Shown: positions 45,837 through 58,042 of the stretch, piece after piece
How the letters are laid out: every line of letters starts with the position of its first letter
Numbering within the stretch: the stretch's first letter is position 1
Notes under the pieces: generated by a model
What the model saw: the letters and a program-made list of their open reading frames with translations, nothing else
What the model was told of the DNA's origin: nothing
Databases searched by the model: none
Translations under genes and position numbers: made by a program
Assembly (NCBI GenBank): GCA_026874595.1
Contig: CM049306.1
Span: 17,259,019-17,323,018, forward strand
Source of the DNA: Sipunculus nudus
Lineage: Eukaryota; Annelida; Sipuncula; Golfingiida; Sipunculidae
Reading direction: 5' to 3'
Length of the DNA: 64,000 nucleotides

Positions 45837-46726
45837 TGTGATCCTTGTTAGAGTAATTGATAATTGTGCTCCCTTGCATTAATTGATATCGGTATATCAT
45901 GCCAACCTTATTATACATGGTAAATGCTTAATTAAAGTCAGTTGGGGAATAGTTTAAAGATTATGACAGTTTTTTGACTACTGCAGTATCACAGAGATAT
46001 CAAGTCACAAGGTATAATGATTGGAGTATTATAGTAGGGTATGAAATAAAAAAACATACAACCGTCTGTCATGCAATATCAGTGGCATTTTTCAAAATGT
46101 CAAAAAAAGTCCTGACCACAAATTCAACCATTTATTTTGTGATCATATAATATATCATTAAGTTGACCAATTATTTTGCATTCAAGCAATTTTTGTGCAT
46201 ATAACTCTTGATCATGAAATTGCAAAAAATGTATGCACAAAATACATTAACACATTTCAGAAATATAGGTTTGTGGGGATCAGCTCTGATTTAAAGTTGA
46301 ATGGTTATATTTAATTAAGAGAAGTGCTGCAGTATTTATCTGATGTTTTGAGGGAAGCCTGTACTCATATAATCTTATGCAAATCATTTGTTAGTTTAGA
46401 AGAATAGAATTAATTAAGGGTAATAGTTTTAGTGTGGTGATAGTGTAAGAATGTCAAATAGAAATGTCAAGTTCAGGTCACTTTTATCATGTTGATTGTG
46501 AATTAAGTGATAACTGTACTGTTTGTCCATTTGATGTCTTGAAAGCAATATTAATGTTATTTATTTGAACAAAATTTGTCCTTGTTACTGTGATATTTTT
46601 TGTTAATGTTATGTTGTTCATTCACATGATCATTTTAGATTGTTGTGTGACTGTGATAATTTTGAAGATGTATTTATGGTTGTTGATTTAATAATTCAGT
46701 TACTCTCATACACAGGTATCTAATAC

Positions 46727-46727
<1 letters not shown>

Positions 46728-46790
<63 letters not shown>

Positions 46791-46800
46791 GTATGTATAT
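46728..46800. repeat. (TA)n/(TATG)n microsatellite
   Basis: A TA run interrupted by ATAATATATAATA, then about five TATG units. Confidence 0.92.
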
Positions 46801-47389
46801 GTTATTCATTTAAGACGCATTATTATTGTTTCCAAAGATACCTGACGTCTGTACTATTCATACTAAATATATTCTGTATTATGTACACAAAACCTGAAAT
46901 CCAGAAAGCTTACTAAGAATTAAAATGATATCGTTTTTCTAGTCAGACAACCTTCATGCAGTAGATAGTACCACCAACAAGCCATGGTTGTAGTGACCTG
47001 CCCTTAAAATAAATGGAGGAAAAGATATATTTTCAGAAGGCAGTAACTTTGATGTCTATACTTTGCAAACTAAAGGATATGGCTTAGGCAGCATTTTTTT
47101 TCATCATGGATTAATAGTGATAATTCTGTTTGCATTATTTAAAGGCATAAGAAAGATGTGAGCTTAAATATAGGAGAAAAGATATTAGATTTTATTATCT
47201 AAAGGTAAAGGTGAAAAGATATGTTTATTGTTCTATGGTCATATTGCCCCACAGTCAGTTAATGCATTTAACTACCTTCAGTGACACATGCCAGAGCTTA
47301 TGTTTTCTCCTGTTTGTTTCTTTATTTATCAGAGTATTTCCTCACATTCTCATTGAAATGTTTTAGCAGTTCCTTTTTCATTTTTATAT

Positions 47390-47568
47390 ACAGTGAAACC
47401 TAACAATAACAACCACCTTGGGGTCTGACCAAAATGGTCATAATTTGGGGGTGGTCGTACTTATGAAATTGTAAGTTACTTGGATCATATATTTGGGACC
47501 AAGAAAAGTGGTTCTTATTGTGGGATGGTCACAATTGTTGGGTGGTCACAAGACGGGGTTCAACTGGT
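47390..47568. mobile_element. Short MITE-like element
   Basis: The left end ACAGTGAAACC is roughly inverse to the right end GGGGTTCAACTGGTGT. Inside, GGTGGTC-type motifs recur (GGGGGTGGTCGTAC, GGATGGTCACAATTG, GGGTGGTCACAAG). Similar end sequences bound 54706-54860. The superfamily is not identifiable. Confidence 0.4.
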
Positions 47569-49090
47569 GTAATATTGGGACAGATCTGGTTGATAAGCCA
47601 GATATTGACAGAGGTACAGGCTCTCCGAGTGCTTTCTGGTTTTAATATACATTTCCTCAGAAAACTTGTGTGTAAAATATAATGAGTTCCTTCATACTGT
47701 GCATAAATAAATAGAAGAGGATAAATTGATTTACAGGGATGTAAATAAATTAATAAGCAGCGCAAGCTAACTGTAAATCCATGAACAGATTATTGCCAGA
47801 TTTTATACAAGATCCTGTCTGCCAGTTCCTTAATATTCTAACACTTCGATAACACCCAAATATCTAGAGGTATATTATGTTTGGAAGATATCCAAGATTT
47901 TTAACTATGTATCCTTGAAAATACCAGAATGAGCTTAACATTACTTATTACATATCCTAGACTATAGATCCTCTGATTAAGGCTGCTGTCATGATATACA
48001 GCACTGTTTAGGCTGGGAAGACCTATGTGCACTAAAAAGGACAGATTATTTTATTACATTCATGTACTTGTGTACTTGATATTAAGTAGAATTACTTCAA
48101 CATCAGATTGTATATACATATACTATACAGTTGTATATGTTTTTGGATATTATTCTTTCATTGTAACTGTGGTTCCATTAAATATTTTCCTTTTTTTTTA
48201 ATTAGACAGTTTGTTATAGACATTTAATGTGTATATATGTATTTAATCTATAGTGCATCTTCAATTTAGGAGCCAGAAATGGTAGCAAAGCTGGCAACTG
48301 TCAATAGATCACTTGATTAATAAGTAGAAGACAGTAACATCAGTTGTATAGGTCTCTTATCCATACAGCATGAAAGTAGAGGGGCCATTCTCCAGTTGTC
48401 TGACTTGGTCTACTGTATATTTATAATTTCTTGTATCCAAAACCTACAATATTTTTGTATCCATTTTTAGTAAATATTCACATCAAGAAACTAAGTGTGC
48501 ACTGAATCTTCCCCAGTGGCTTCTGATTGTAATTATTTACAAATGGGCTTTTGTACATTAGAATCTCATATGAGTAATGTAGGAGATTTGAAGCATTACA
48601 AAATTTAATTGTGTCAAATGGATCGAGACCTGTTGTAGCACTGATGGTTATCTGGTCGATACCTGTGAACATTTGGAGTATGGGTGACTTGATTTCATGT
48701 TCAAATTTTGTCTTTCACTGTGAAAATTAATATATCATAGTCATCAAAGTGCACAGTCATGGAGTGTATATGTATTAACTTATCAATAATAAAAAAAAAA
48801 AAATTTTATTAAATGTCTTAAAATGTCTTTTTTTCTTTCTGACCAACAGGATTCTTAACAGTACACAACCTATCAGGAATTGTGTAATTGTGTCAGGCCC
48901 ACAGACAACTTCAGACACAACTTCCGACAAACCAATCAGCAAATGTTGAAATATGTTGAGCCAGATGCATGTGAGGTTAGAACTATTTGTGTTACTGGAG
49001 AACCATGTATGCAGATATCATGATAAAATAATTTTCATGATAAAAGAGTTTACAGGATCTGCCAAAAGCAAACATCATAGGACTGACTCA

Positions 49091-49166
49091 TATATATATA
49101 TATAAATAAATAAATAAATATATATATAAATAAATAAATAAAAGAAAGAAAGAAAGGACTGCAAAA
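49091..49166. repeat. (TA)n/(AAAT)n/(AAAG)n microsatellite
   Basis: TA run, then AAAT units, TA again, AAAT units and AAAG units. Confidence 0.9.
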
Positions 49167-50103
49167 TGCCTCAATTGGGGTCTTGCAAAGGTCAGGTTCC
49201 TGAAAGCTTGGATATTGGATTAGTCTAATTTGATAGGGCACATCCTCTCAAGGAGACCAATATTTAGATTAAATTTCACAATGCTCAACAAATAAATCAC
49301 TATTTAGAGAACCCATACAAAAGGAAATGCAAGATTGCTGCATGGAGGCCATAATGGCTTTCTGACATATCTGAAATTAAAAAGTGCACATTCTCTTATA
49401 AGAACAAATTTTCAGAGAACATTTTTATTTTTAATTTCTTTGATGGGAATGGTTTCTGAAGATCTCATAGGTACAAGATTTATTATGGGTTAATATAAAG
49501 TAAAATTTGATGGCAGTCATTTAAACAATTGAGTTAATTTTGTGGAAAGGAAATGCAAGAAATGTAGTGGACAGAAAACCTGATTACTACAGAGAACCTG
49601 GCAAGGCATTGCTTTAGAAATAGCAGCAAAGCATGAAACTTCAAAGTCTGAATCTTACTTGCAATTAGAGCTACATCAATTAAGATATTTTCTTGAATGT
49701 TTTTCTTTGAAGCACTTCAACTAATCATTTCAAAATACCATGTAAAGGACATGATACAGAGGGTATGATGACTACTAAACAATGTCTCCTTACAAGGTCA
49801 TTTAACATCAGCCTGTAAACAAACTAAGAATACACTAGCCACTGTAATATTTAGAATGAATAGTGTTAAAGAAAAAAAGCAATATCTGTTGATGAAACCA
49901 GTGAAACTTAACTCATTTATGAATTAAAGAACACCGGAAAGTTATACAAAGACAAAAGCATCTATTGAAGCAATGGAACTGAGTAATCATGGTTTATAAC
50001 AGCTGGAAGGTTGCATGCACATATTTAGCAACAAGATATGGCATGAACTGATGTCTTATGAAGGGGATAAAAAACAAAACTTCTCACACAGTTACATTTA
50101 TAT

Positions 50104-50124
50104 TTTATTCTTGTAAATTTTATT
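50104..50124 (-). terminator. Candidate polyadenylation signals of the AUH-type gene
   Basis: Two - strand AATAAA hexamers (50104-50109 and 50119-50124), about 650 bp after the stop codon at 50766. Position and strand fit a 3' UTR end, but no transcript evidence is available. Confidence 0.35.
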
Positions 50125-50765
50125 TGGGTGATTTCAACAAACTGAAGCAACTTCCTATTCCTACATTGTCCACAGTCTGACTCCTAACAGCTGACTTATA
50201 ACATTGTCCCCTGGGAAGGTGTGCATAGTACATTGGATCTGTTATTTCTGTTTTGCTTCAGCAAACTGCCACTCCAAAGCAGAAGTTTCTAAAATAGCAG
50301 CTGCCTTTATACAAAAAGGCACACAATGACAACCTGGCTACCTATTACAGTAACGTGCCTGAAAATCTAATGCCTTAAGCCTGCAAATATACTGATATCC
50401 GTCACACATCAAATAATGAATAAATAATATCATTTTAACAAGTGAAATGACTTTATGACATGATGGATTGATAGTTATAATAGGTAAAATTTTTACCTGC
50501 CTGAATGGTACACAATGTGATTATTAAACTGAAAAATTATTCATTAACTTAGTCTAATTATGATTTGCCAGTGATAATACTCTACGTAAATACACTACTT
50601 AAGTCTTAAAATGAATTAATGATCACAATGATTCTAATTCAGCAGTTTCCTGCTTCCAATTAAGTTTTTTTTCAACTTTAAGCAAGTTAAGTCTTGTGCA
50701 GGACCGGCAATCATAACAAACATGCTGACAGGCTGACTACAATAGTGTATCACTTGGTCGCAGTT

Positions 50766-50843
50766 TCACTCCCCTGTATACCTTGGTGGCCGCTTCTCCT
50801 TAAATGCCATGAGACCTTCCATCCTGTCTTTTGTAGGAATAAC
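50766..50843 (-). CDS. AUH: AUH-type hydratase last exon
   Basis: Encodes [20 protein letters not shown] then RYTGE-TGA, 26 codons with stop. The acceptor is TATGAACATTAG on the - strand. The C-terminal FKEKRPP motif is characteristic of AUH/ECHDC2. Confidence 0.94.
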   Translation of the reverse strand, partial: VIPTKDRMEGLMAFKEKRPPRYTGE

Positions 50844-53800
50844 CTAATGTTCATAAAAAGAAATTGAAAAATAACTTAATAATATGCACATTGCTCAGCT
50901 GTATTTGTCCATAAGAGAAATTATAATTGCAGTGAAAATCAATTCAAATTATTAAATTATAGATTTCTCAATATCTCATACTGTAATGCTTCCAGAATTA
51001 AGTTTCTTTTCCACTCCATTAACCCTGCCAAAAAAATTGAAATACATTCAAAGTGTAGTAATATCTTGTAAATAGGAATTTAATTCACTGTAACATTATA
51101 AGTGATGCCATGGAGAAACACCAGGATTTCCCTGGCTTATGCTGAACTTGCCCAAAAATCAGTTGTTTTAAATAATACTTTATGTTTGTTACATAACTAT
51201 TTTAACATAACTTACATGTTACTGAAGCCTGTAGTAAACTAGTCTTACCTGTGCATAACACGCCTGCTCTATTGCCAGGCCAGTCTGTAGATCTACTTCT
51301 ACTCCTTTGCCAACAGCTATCTTGGCAACTCTCACAGCTATTGGACCCTGATGTGGAATATAACAGTTTATTACTGTACAGTTAAAAAGTATTTTTCTCC
51401 AACATAAATGTAACTCTTAAAATTTTAAATCATAGCATCACTTGAATATTGGTGACATAATCTCTTGAAAGAAAATTTTGTTTCTTCATAAAAAAATGCA
51501 GAAAATTTTGAGAATCCGTACCTGTTAAATGTAGAGTAGCACTTCCCAAAATTATTGACTTTTGTCAGATCTGGATTTTTGCCTATACCAGAGCAGAGAG
51601 AGGGATGTTAAGAGCATCCTGTTAGTTTTAAGCTGAATGAACGGATGACTTTTGCATGAAATCATGGTTCATGATGGTTTCAAAACAATATTTTTTTTTC
51701 AAAGAACTTTAGAAATATGTAACTAAAATTTTCTTAAAAGCTAGCCCTATGGTTGGTATAAAGCACTGTTCACTGCAGGGTTCCCAAAAAGCTCTGGAGG
51801 AAATATAGGAATCTATAGGAGCATTTGAGACAAAAATATAAGAGTTTAAACTGAAAGGTAAGATAAAGGAATTTTTTTTGCACATGCTGTTTGACCATAA
51901 CCAACAGTTCTCCAAACAGCATTCAGAAGTCTGTTCATTTGTTTGAGATGACTTTACTGTTTTGACTACATCACATACCATTATACAAAAGAGACAAGTG
52001 TTTTAAAAGGGGCCGTCTTTCCTACAACAGGCCTCCTTCCTGTGTCCTGCCCCCCCCCCCCCCCCCATGACCAGTCATGCTCTAGCACACTGGACGACCA
52101 GGGCAACTGCTTTGTGTGACAGGGGTCTAGAATCCTTGTTGATAAATGCTAATCAATACAAACTGGACATAGGGATTATGAACGAGCAAAGTGACCTTAT
52201 GTGTAACACCTTTTAATTCTTGGAACGAATGTCATGTGAACGCATTGGAAGTTTGTGAAAATAGTTGCTGAGCAATGGTCTTAATTCTGTCAAATTTACG
52301 TGTACTTAAGCAACCCCAATTGCTCTAAAGAACATTTGCAACCATTGTTGTGGTGCATGTCTTTAGCCGCCTAAAGCTTGGCCACTATGACCGCCTCAAT
52401 GTTTGTGTTAGTGTTACATCATGCAGGTTAAGAACGCAACCCTGCAGATCAGACCCCTGTTGTACAAAGGAGATCAAATACGCTACACCAGAAGTCAGAC
52501 CCCTGTTGCAAGAAGCACTCCCTTTAAAAGTAACAGGTGTGGTGTGCCAATAATTATTGATCAGTTGCAGTTAAATCAGAAACATGGTGTCCAGTGAACA
52601 AAAGTATAGGAAAATACAGTAGATTACAGTGTAAATGCCGCAAAATATACAACATTATAGGAGACAATTTTTTTCATACAATAATATAGGAAATATAGGA
52701 GCCAGCAGAATCCCTACTGAAATACTAGCATTATGATGAACATACATATCAATATCTGAACCATTAAAGTCCAAAGAAGCACAAGGGATTAAGTCTTAAG
52801 TGCAACTGGCTGAATAATTCAAAAGGTATTGCTCAGACATTAGAGTGAACACCAAAACTCAGTGAGATCTGGGATTTGCCTGTAACTGAATGATGCAAAT
52901 ATTAAAGTGATTACAGACCTCTATAAAAATTATTATAAGAACCGCCATAAGTATTAAATTGACAGCTTCCTGTAAGGAGAGGATTTTTTTTAAGTCCAAT
53001 CTTAACATAATCACCACCAGTACTAGATAATACAAGAAATTCTCAACAACCTGAGGTAAAATTTCTTCAGCGAGCTTGATTGCTCTGTGATAGGCTGCAT
53101 CCCCTGCATCGTTCTGTTCTACGACATGATTGGTTATACCAAGTTTATGAGCCTGGTTTCCATCTAATACACGAGCGGTGAAAATCAGTTCTTTGGCGAT
53201 GGCCGGTCCTACCACACGGGCCAGTCTCTGGGTTCCACCTGTGGTAAATATGGAAATAAAATACTGATTTTATCTGCATTAATGTTAATTAATGCTATAA
53301 TCCATTATGTTAGCTTACACACCAATGAAGCAAGTTTGCCGTGTATGAGACAGCATCCTTCCACCAGAGGTTGTTCCTATTCAAAACAAACTTTTCCAGT
53401 TAGGAATTGTGGGCACAGCCAGAACTGATTGCATCCACTGTCAAACTTTAAACTTAAAAATGATAATTTGTCACAATTCAAGAAAAGGCCTTCTGTTTAC
53501 ACTGCACATACGCATGCTAACCAAATGTTACCCCTGTACTTGTTACATTGTCCTTAAAAAAATTCATGTGCTGCAATTTACTTTTAATCACTCCTAACTC
53601 TCTTCACTACATTTTAATCTATACCACTGGTGTTTTTTATCCACAATCCCTAACCAGCAAGAAGAGTGGTACTCTTGACAGTAATATTCTGTGCAGAGTA
53701 ATGAAACGCCTGAACATGGTCACTTTGAACTATATGAAACGTCTGAGCAGATGGAGGACTGTTTATTAAACACTTTTGTTCTAATAGCATCACTGTCACA

Positions 53801-56800
53801 ATACAAACAGATCAGCATGAGCTTAGACTGAAGTAAAGAAGGAATTATAAAGACTTCAGATGACTACTTTATCTGCCATTCAAGTTACCATAATTGAATT
53901 CATGTACATGTACTTGGTATGCAGATGTATACAAGTTTTAAAATACTAGTAAAAGATGGGGAGATGAATGTCATCAGCCAATCATTCCAAGCTTGTTACA
54001 GTTAATGTTAGATTAGACCTTACATTTGATCTATCACAAAATGCATGAATTTTAAAACATGAGGTATTGCAAAATGGATTGTAACACAAATGGTTTTTTT
54101 GTCCACAAATGAAACATTTTGTATTTACTATTTATTACATTTTGCAATATGCTCTAAAGTACAGTCATGAATGATTTAAATTCAAATTCCACACCTAGAT
54201 AACCATCTTGCCCTGCCGGGGATGAAAGGCTGGACATGTTAAGGAAATGATAAATAAAATCAAAACATAAAAGTTCAACATACCTCCCCCAGGAATTATA
54301 GCTAACCTGGTCTCCACCAGACCAATTTTTGCAGAATCAGCTGAAATGTCAAGTACATTTTAAATTATCAATATTTTTAGCTCCAACTGTCAACACCCTG
54401 GCACACCAACAATGAATATGGAAACAAGTGCTTCCCTCTGATAACAAGCCACTTTAAACTTTCAGATAACTAGCAAAATTGAAAAATTTTGTTTTGAACA
54501 TTAAAGGTAATGGATATCTTTTCTTCACATATATTTGAATAACAGCTTATAACTAATAAACTCATTGGTAAATCAATCTTAAAGAAGCATTTGCAGTGTA
54601 TGCCTTTTCCCTGCATTTGGAAAACAACATATATTTAATAATCTTATTATCTTCATACTCCATATTCAAATTTGAATTGATCACTAAAGTGGAGGCATGT
54701 AGATTTACAGGGAACCTTCCTTTATTGACCTCTGTAAGATGGACACCTCTGTCATTTGGACATTTAAGACGGTCTAGTTTTAATTAGTCCAGTAATCTCT
54801 TTTATATGGACACCACTTTATTACAGACAAAACCAGTGCCCATAATGAGGTTCCATTGTATCTCACAATAATAAAATTCACTTACAAGATATCCTCATGT
54901 CACAGGCAAGAGACATCTCAAGGCCTCCCCCAACAGCTGCACCGTCTATAGCAGCAATAGTGGGCATGGGTAAGTTATCAAGTTCTGATATCAGACCTTG
55001 TATACCCGCGACAAACATGCCAACCTCCTCAGGCTTCATGGTTGCTCGTTCCTTCAAATCTGCCCCTAAAATGATAAAATATACAAACCAAGGAATAAAA
55101 CACTGTCCTCCAATGTTATAGTGTTTATAAAATAAGCTATGGGATCACTCATAAACAAGTGGGCAGTTTTGGGCCCCATCCTGCTTCATTAGAAATGATA
55201 AGTTCCTATACTCAGTGACATGTGAACCAAATCACAGCTCTGCACATTGAACACAGATTTACTTGTTAACAGATCATATGCTAGACCTTAGACTGATCAT
55301 AATGTTAATGGAACAGTCTCATATCTAAGTTAAAACATCCATACATTCATATGCAACTTGGGAACAGGCCAAAAGAGTGATATCTGCATATACCATTTAT
55401 TTATGCATATAAGTTGAGGTGGATTATTCAGATACTTGAGCGTTTGTATCAGCTTATTAATTATTCTGGCCCCATAACTCAGAGAATGTTTTTATAATCA
55501 TTTCAAGTGTCCAAGGAGATTTTTAATGGATATCTCTAGATGTTAAAGTTTATAGGTCCAATGGTTACAACTTGTGGTCTGTTCATGGACTTCCGGATGC
55601 TAGGCAGAGTGAATGTCACAGCTAAGATGACTGACAGTCAGCTGAGCTTAAAATTATCTGGACCATGACTGGATGAAATTAAATATGTGATCAAATAATT
55701 TACTTTATTTTTCATTATTTCATATTTTAGTCTTAGCAAAGAGCAGTAGAGAAAATAAATCCATTTAAAAAATACAATATGACCCACCTGCACAGAAGAT
55801 TCCGGGAACTTCACTCCTGATGACGGTCACTCTGACGTTCTTGTCAAACCTGACTGTCTGCACGGCATCCCTGAACTGTTTCAATGGCAAAGGACAGGAC
55901 ACGTATAAGTAAGAAGTTTTTGTGACAGCTATAATTACATCAATGGTACATTCATTATACACTGAATTTAGTGTTATGTGGGCTTTTATAAGTGAAGAGC
56001 CAAGGATTCTCAGGCCAGGATTTTGGAGAGTCACATGGGATTTTGAAGACTCACAAGGGATTTGGAGAGTCACATGGGATTTGGAGAGTCACATGGGATT
56101 TTGAAGAGACACATGGGATTGGGAGAGTCACTTTGGATTTGGAGAGTCACATGGGATTTTGGAGCTTCCAAGGAGGAGTAAATCTATGTCAGATTTTGAA
56201 TGTTTACCTAAAAATTAAACTTTTGTTACTCACTATCATGTCATTATACAGTTATATACTGTGTTGTTGTTATATAATAATCTGATTAAAGTGAACAGTG
56301 TGGATCAGTTTTCATCTGTCAGCACAGTTTCTGTCTGATTTGTTTGAGGAAGTTGACAATGGTCAGTGACTGCTTCACTAGCTGGCTTTTATCATCTCAC
56401 TCCTACAGGTAGAAATTTGCTAATCGCTTAAACACCTAGAATTGGGCATCTGAAACAGCTTTGGAGCTTCACAGACGTTCCTGGGGCCCTGTGTAACTAA
56501 TTAATGTAAAAATACAGACTCAAAGTAAACTTAAACTGAAATCATAACTAGTTTACCATTGGCAGGTTAAAAGATGAAATGACAGTAATAAATCAGGAAT
56601 GACTCATTTTCATTGGCTAAGTAAAAGTTGTGCACATTAACATTCATCTGCAGTAACAAGTTTTAATTTAAGGAAAATTCATACGTTTAAAGTGATATTA
56701 TACAATAAACAGAAAATGTCTCATTGAATCACCCACAAATCAAATATTTTTTATAAATTAAAATATACCACAGTAGCAAATGTTATGCAATCATGATCTT

Positions 56801-57189
56801 TTTTTAATAGAACAGTAATTTTATCACTGAAATAAGGTAGCCCTTAAAAAGATGTAATTCAACAGCTGTTTCTGTTAATTCCCAATGAAAGATTTAGCAA
56901 AGTTAGATAATACTTGCTCAGCCAAAAACCATTCTGTACAATTAAATGTAACTGATCTTCAAAATGAACACATTTTTCTCACTTAAACCCTTTAAGGACA
57001 TTAATAATCATGAAAAAAAAGTCTTGACAAAATAGTATTAATGTCATAATATGTCAGTGGAGTGAGAACAAAGCGGGAGTGTAAAAAGACCTAATATTTA
57101 ATAAGAGCAGGTTTTTCTCACCGTGCTCAGCATTTTTCTGCTCATTGCATTCCTGGTTTCATGTCTCTTCATAGAAATGACTGCAATGC
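50766..57189 (-). CDS. AUH: Mitochondrial AUH-type enoyl-CoA / methylglutaconyl-CoA hydratase, seven C-terminal exons
   Basis: Crotonase-fold hydratase; AUH hydrates 3-methylglutaconyl-CoA in mitochondrial leucine breakdown and can bind AU-rich RNA. Seven - strand exons (57189-57122, 55875-55788, 55065-54886, 54340-54284, 53238-53051, 51347-51249, 50843-50766) join in frame to ~251 residues. Visible: the oxyanion-hole stretch [38 protein letters not shown], the catalytic-Glu motifs GGGLE and [46 protein letters not shown] and the terminal [10 protein letters not shown]. The C-terminal ~180 residues are closest to AUH; ECHDC2 is the main alternative (NHVVEQN and the RNAMSRKML region lean that way). 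The presequence and first ~80 residues are not identified. It is convergent with HDAC11. Confidence 0.92.
51249..51347 (-). CDS. AUH: AUH-type hydratase exon
   Basis: Encodes [20 protein letters not shown] and [13 protein letters not shown] (33 codons, phase 0). The - strand acceptor is CATCAG and the donor GTAAGA. Confidence 0.94.
51994..52540. mobile_element. MITE-like element with imperfect ~40-bp inverted repeats
   Basis: The left ACAAGTGTTTTAAAAGGGG...CCTACAACAGG is similar to the reverse complement of the right CCTGTTGCAAG...CCTTTAAAAGTAACAGG. The interior has a poly-C tract (~52050) and a repeated CAGACCCCTGTTG. It lies in a hydratase intron and may itself sit inside an older element (TATAGGA-rich flanks at 51790 and 52660). 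Confidence 0.45.
53051..53238 (-). CDS. AUH: AUH-type hydratase exon
   Basis: Encodes (G)[52 protein letters not shown] and [10 protein letters not shown]. The acceptor ATTTACCACAG is good. The donor is GTTGTTGAG, a weak GT site, so minor alternative splicing is possible. Confidence 0.95.
54284..54340 (-). CDS. AUH: AUH-type hydratase small exon (57 bp)
   Basis: Encodes [18 protein letters not shown] with split codons at both ends. It contains the catalytic Glu in GLVET. Acceptor TGACATTTCAG, donor GTATGT. Confidence 0.94.
54706..54860. mobile_element. 155-bp MITE-like element
   Basis: The left TACAGGGAACCT and right AGGTTCCATTGTA form a near-perfect inverted repeat. The interior has repeated GGACACC-type pieces (GATGGACACCTCTG, TATGGACACCACT). 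A related end occurs at ~27803-27815. It lies just downstream of an exon on the - strand. Confidence 0.5.
54886..55065 (-). CDS. AUH: AUH-type hydratase exon with oxyanion-hole region
   Basis: Encodes (G)[38 protein letters not shown] and [20 protein letters not shown]. It carries the GGGLE catalytic-Glu motif. Acceptor ATTTTAG and donor GTAAGT on the - strand. Confidence 0.95.
55430..55648 (-). mobile_element. Family A 5' fragment, reverse orientation
   Basis: Reading the - strand from 55648: AGCTCAGCTGACTGTCAGTC, then one internal unit (reversed CAAGTTGTAACC, GGAGATTTTTAATGG and CATAACTC-type pieces). It is truncated near 55430. It lies in a hydratase intron. Confidence 0.45.
55788..55875 (-). 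CDS. AUH: AUH-type hydratase exon
   Basis: Encodes [19 protein letters not shown] and [12 protein letters not shown] chose the acceptor GAAACAG over a nearer CAG five bases in, because it keeps phase 0 and gives exactly the human AUH spacing (38 residues from GIxV to VR). Donor GTGGGT. Confidence 0.9.
55995..56165. repeat. 19-bp minisatellite
   Basis: GGAGAGTCACATGGGATTT and variants repeated about eight times. Open frames across it on the + strand are artefacts. It lies in a hydratase intron. Confidence 0.85.
57122..57189 (-). CDS. AUH: AUH-type hydratase, most 5' recognised exon
   Basis: Encodes (G)[18 protein letters not shown] then MLST. Acceptor GTTTCCAG and donor GTGAGA on the - strand. 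It matches the first strand and loop of the crotonase domain, where human AUH has GIVVLGINR. The upstream exons with the presequence are not identified. Confidence 0.87.
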
Positions 57190-57516
57190 CTGGAAACATG
57201 AGAATTCATTGCCAAATATAAAAGTGGTAAAGATCATATGCAAAATCTTAGGGTTAACTAAAAGTCGACAACCATATGGAACAAATGCCCTTATTAACAA
57301 ACAATAAAACTGGCAATACCTGGCTCTATTTGACTGTTAATTTGCAGCTCTGCTACTGGATAAAATGTTGCCAAAAACTTGTTTCATGAAGCCATATTCA
57401 TTATATACTGTCTTACTGAATTAATATTTTTATTTATTAAATGAAAATTTATATCTGTAGGTGTTGCTTTAGGTCTTGACCTGGACTTCATTACTGGCTA
57501 AAGCTCCAGCACTTAC

Positions 57517-57618
57517 CACAGGCATGTGCAGTGTCACTGTCAGTCAAACCTGTGTGAGCAATTGCTCCAGCACAAAAAGCCGCCCTATCAGGGGCTTTGT
57601 TACTGGCCCAGCATTTGG
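57517..57618 (-). other. Candidate orphan exon (34 codons), function unknown
   Basis: On the - strand, acceptor-like TATCTTTGGCAG precedes a 102-bp open stretch ending at a consensus GTAAGT donor. It reads KCWASNKAPDRAAFCAGA then IAHTGLTDSDTAHAC(G). It is phase 1 at both ends, so it could splice in frame to the hydratase exon at 57189, but it does not resemble the AUH N-terminal region. It may be a cassette exon, a repeat fragment or chance. Confidence 0.2.
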
Positions 57619-58042
57619 CTGCCAAAGATATTTTACTTAATTTTCAGCAAAGGCATTCTAGTAAGAAATTTCTTGAAATCAGAGAATCTACAGAGATAAG
57701 GAAAATCACCAGTCATCAAAGAATGCGGTATAAATCAAAAACTGAGTTTTATTGATTATAAACCTGAACATGTTTAAACTGTCTTCCGGTTTTGATTGAA
57801 ATTAATAATTTAATATTAAATATAAGACGCAAGACCTGAATAAATGGATCTTAATTATTTTTTTAGGCAGAGGTATTTTTCATATGATATGTTGATATGT
57901 TACTGAAGTGTATGAGTAATAAAATAGAATACTCTTTGACACAGAAACATGAAAATAATGAAAAATTGATTAACAAAGGCCTAGAGGCATACATAGTCCC
58001 CCTCCATATGTTAACCAAGGCAAGAACCCCTTTTTAAAATAA

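Larger units (their letters stand above)
45837..50090. other. Intergenic region between convergent genes, no gene seen
   Basis: AT-rich. It contains microsatellites (46728-46800; 49091-49166), a small inverted-repeat element (47390-47568) and no recognisable coding sequence. Frames at 47529, 48478 and 49050 are short and partly overlap simple repeats. Confidence 0.55.

Noticed and set aside
55992-56285. + strand frame with repeated ESHGI/W motifs
   Set aside because: It is a translation of the 19-bp minisatellite in an intron.
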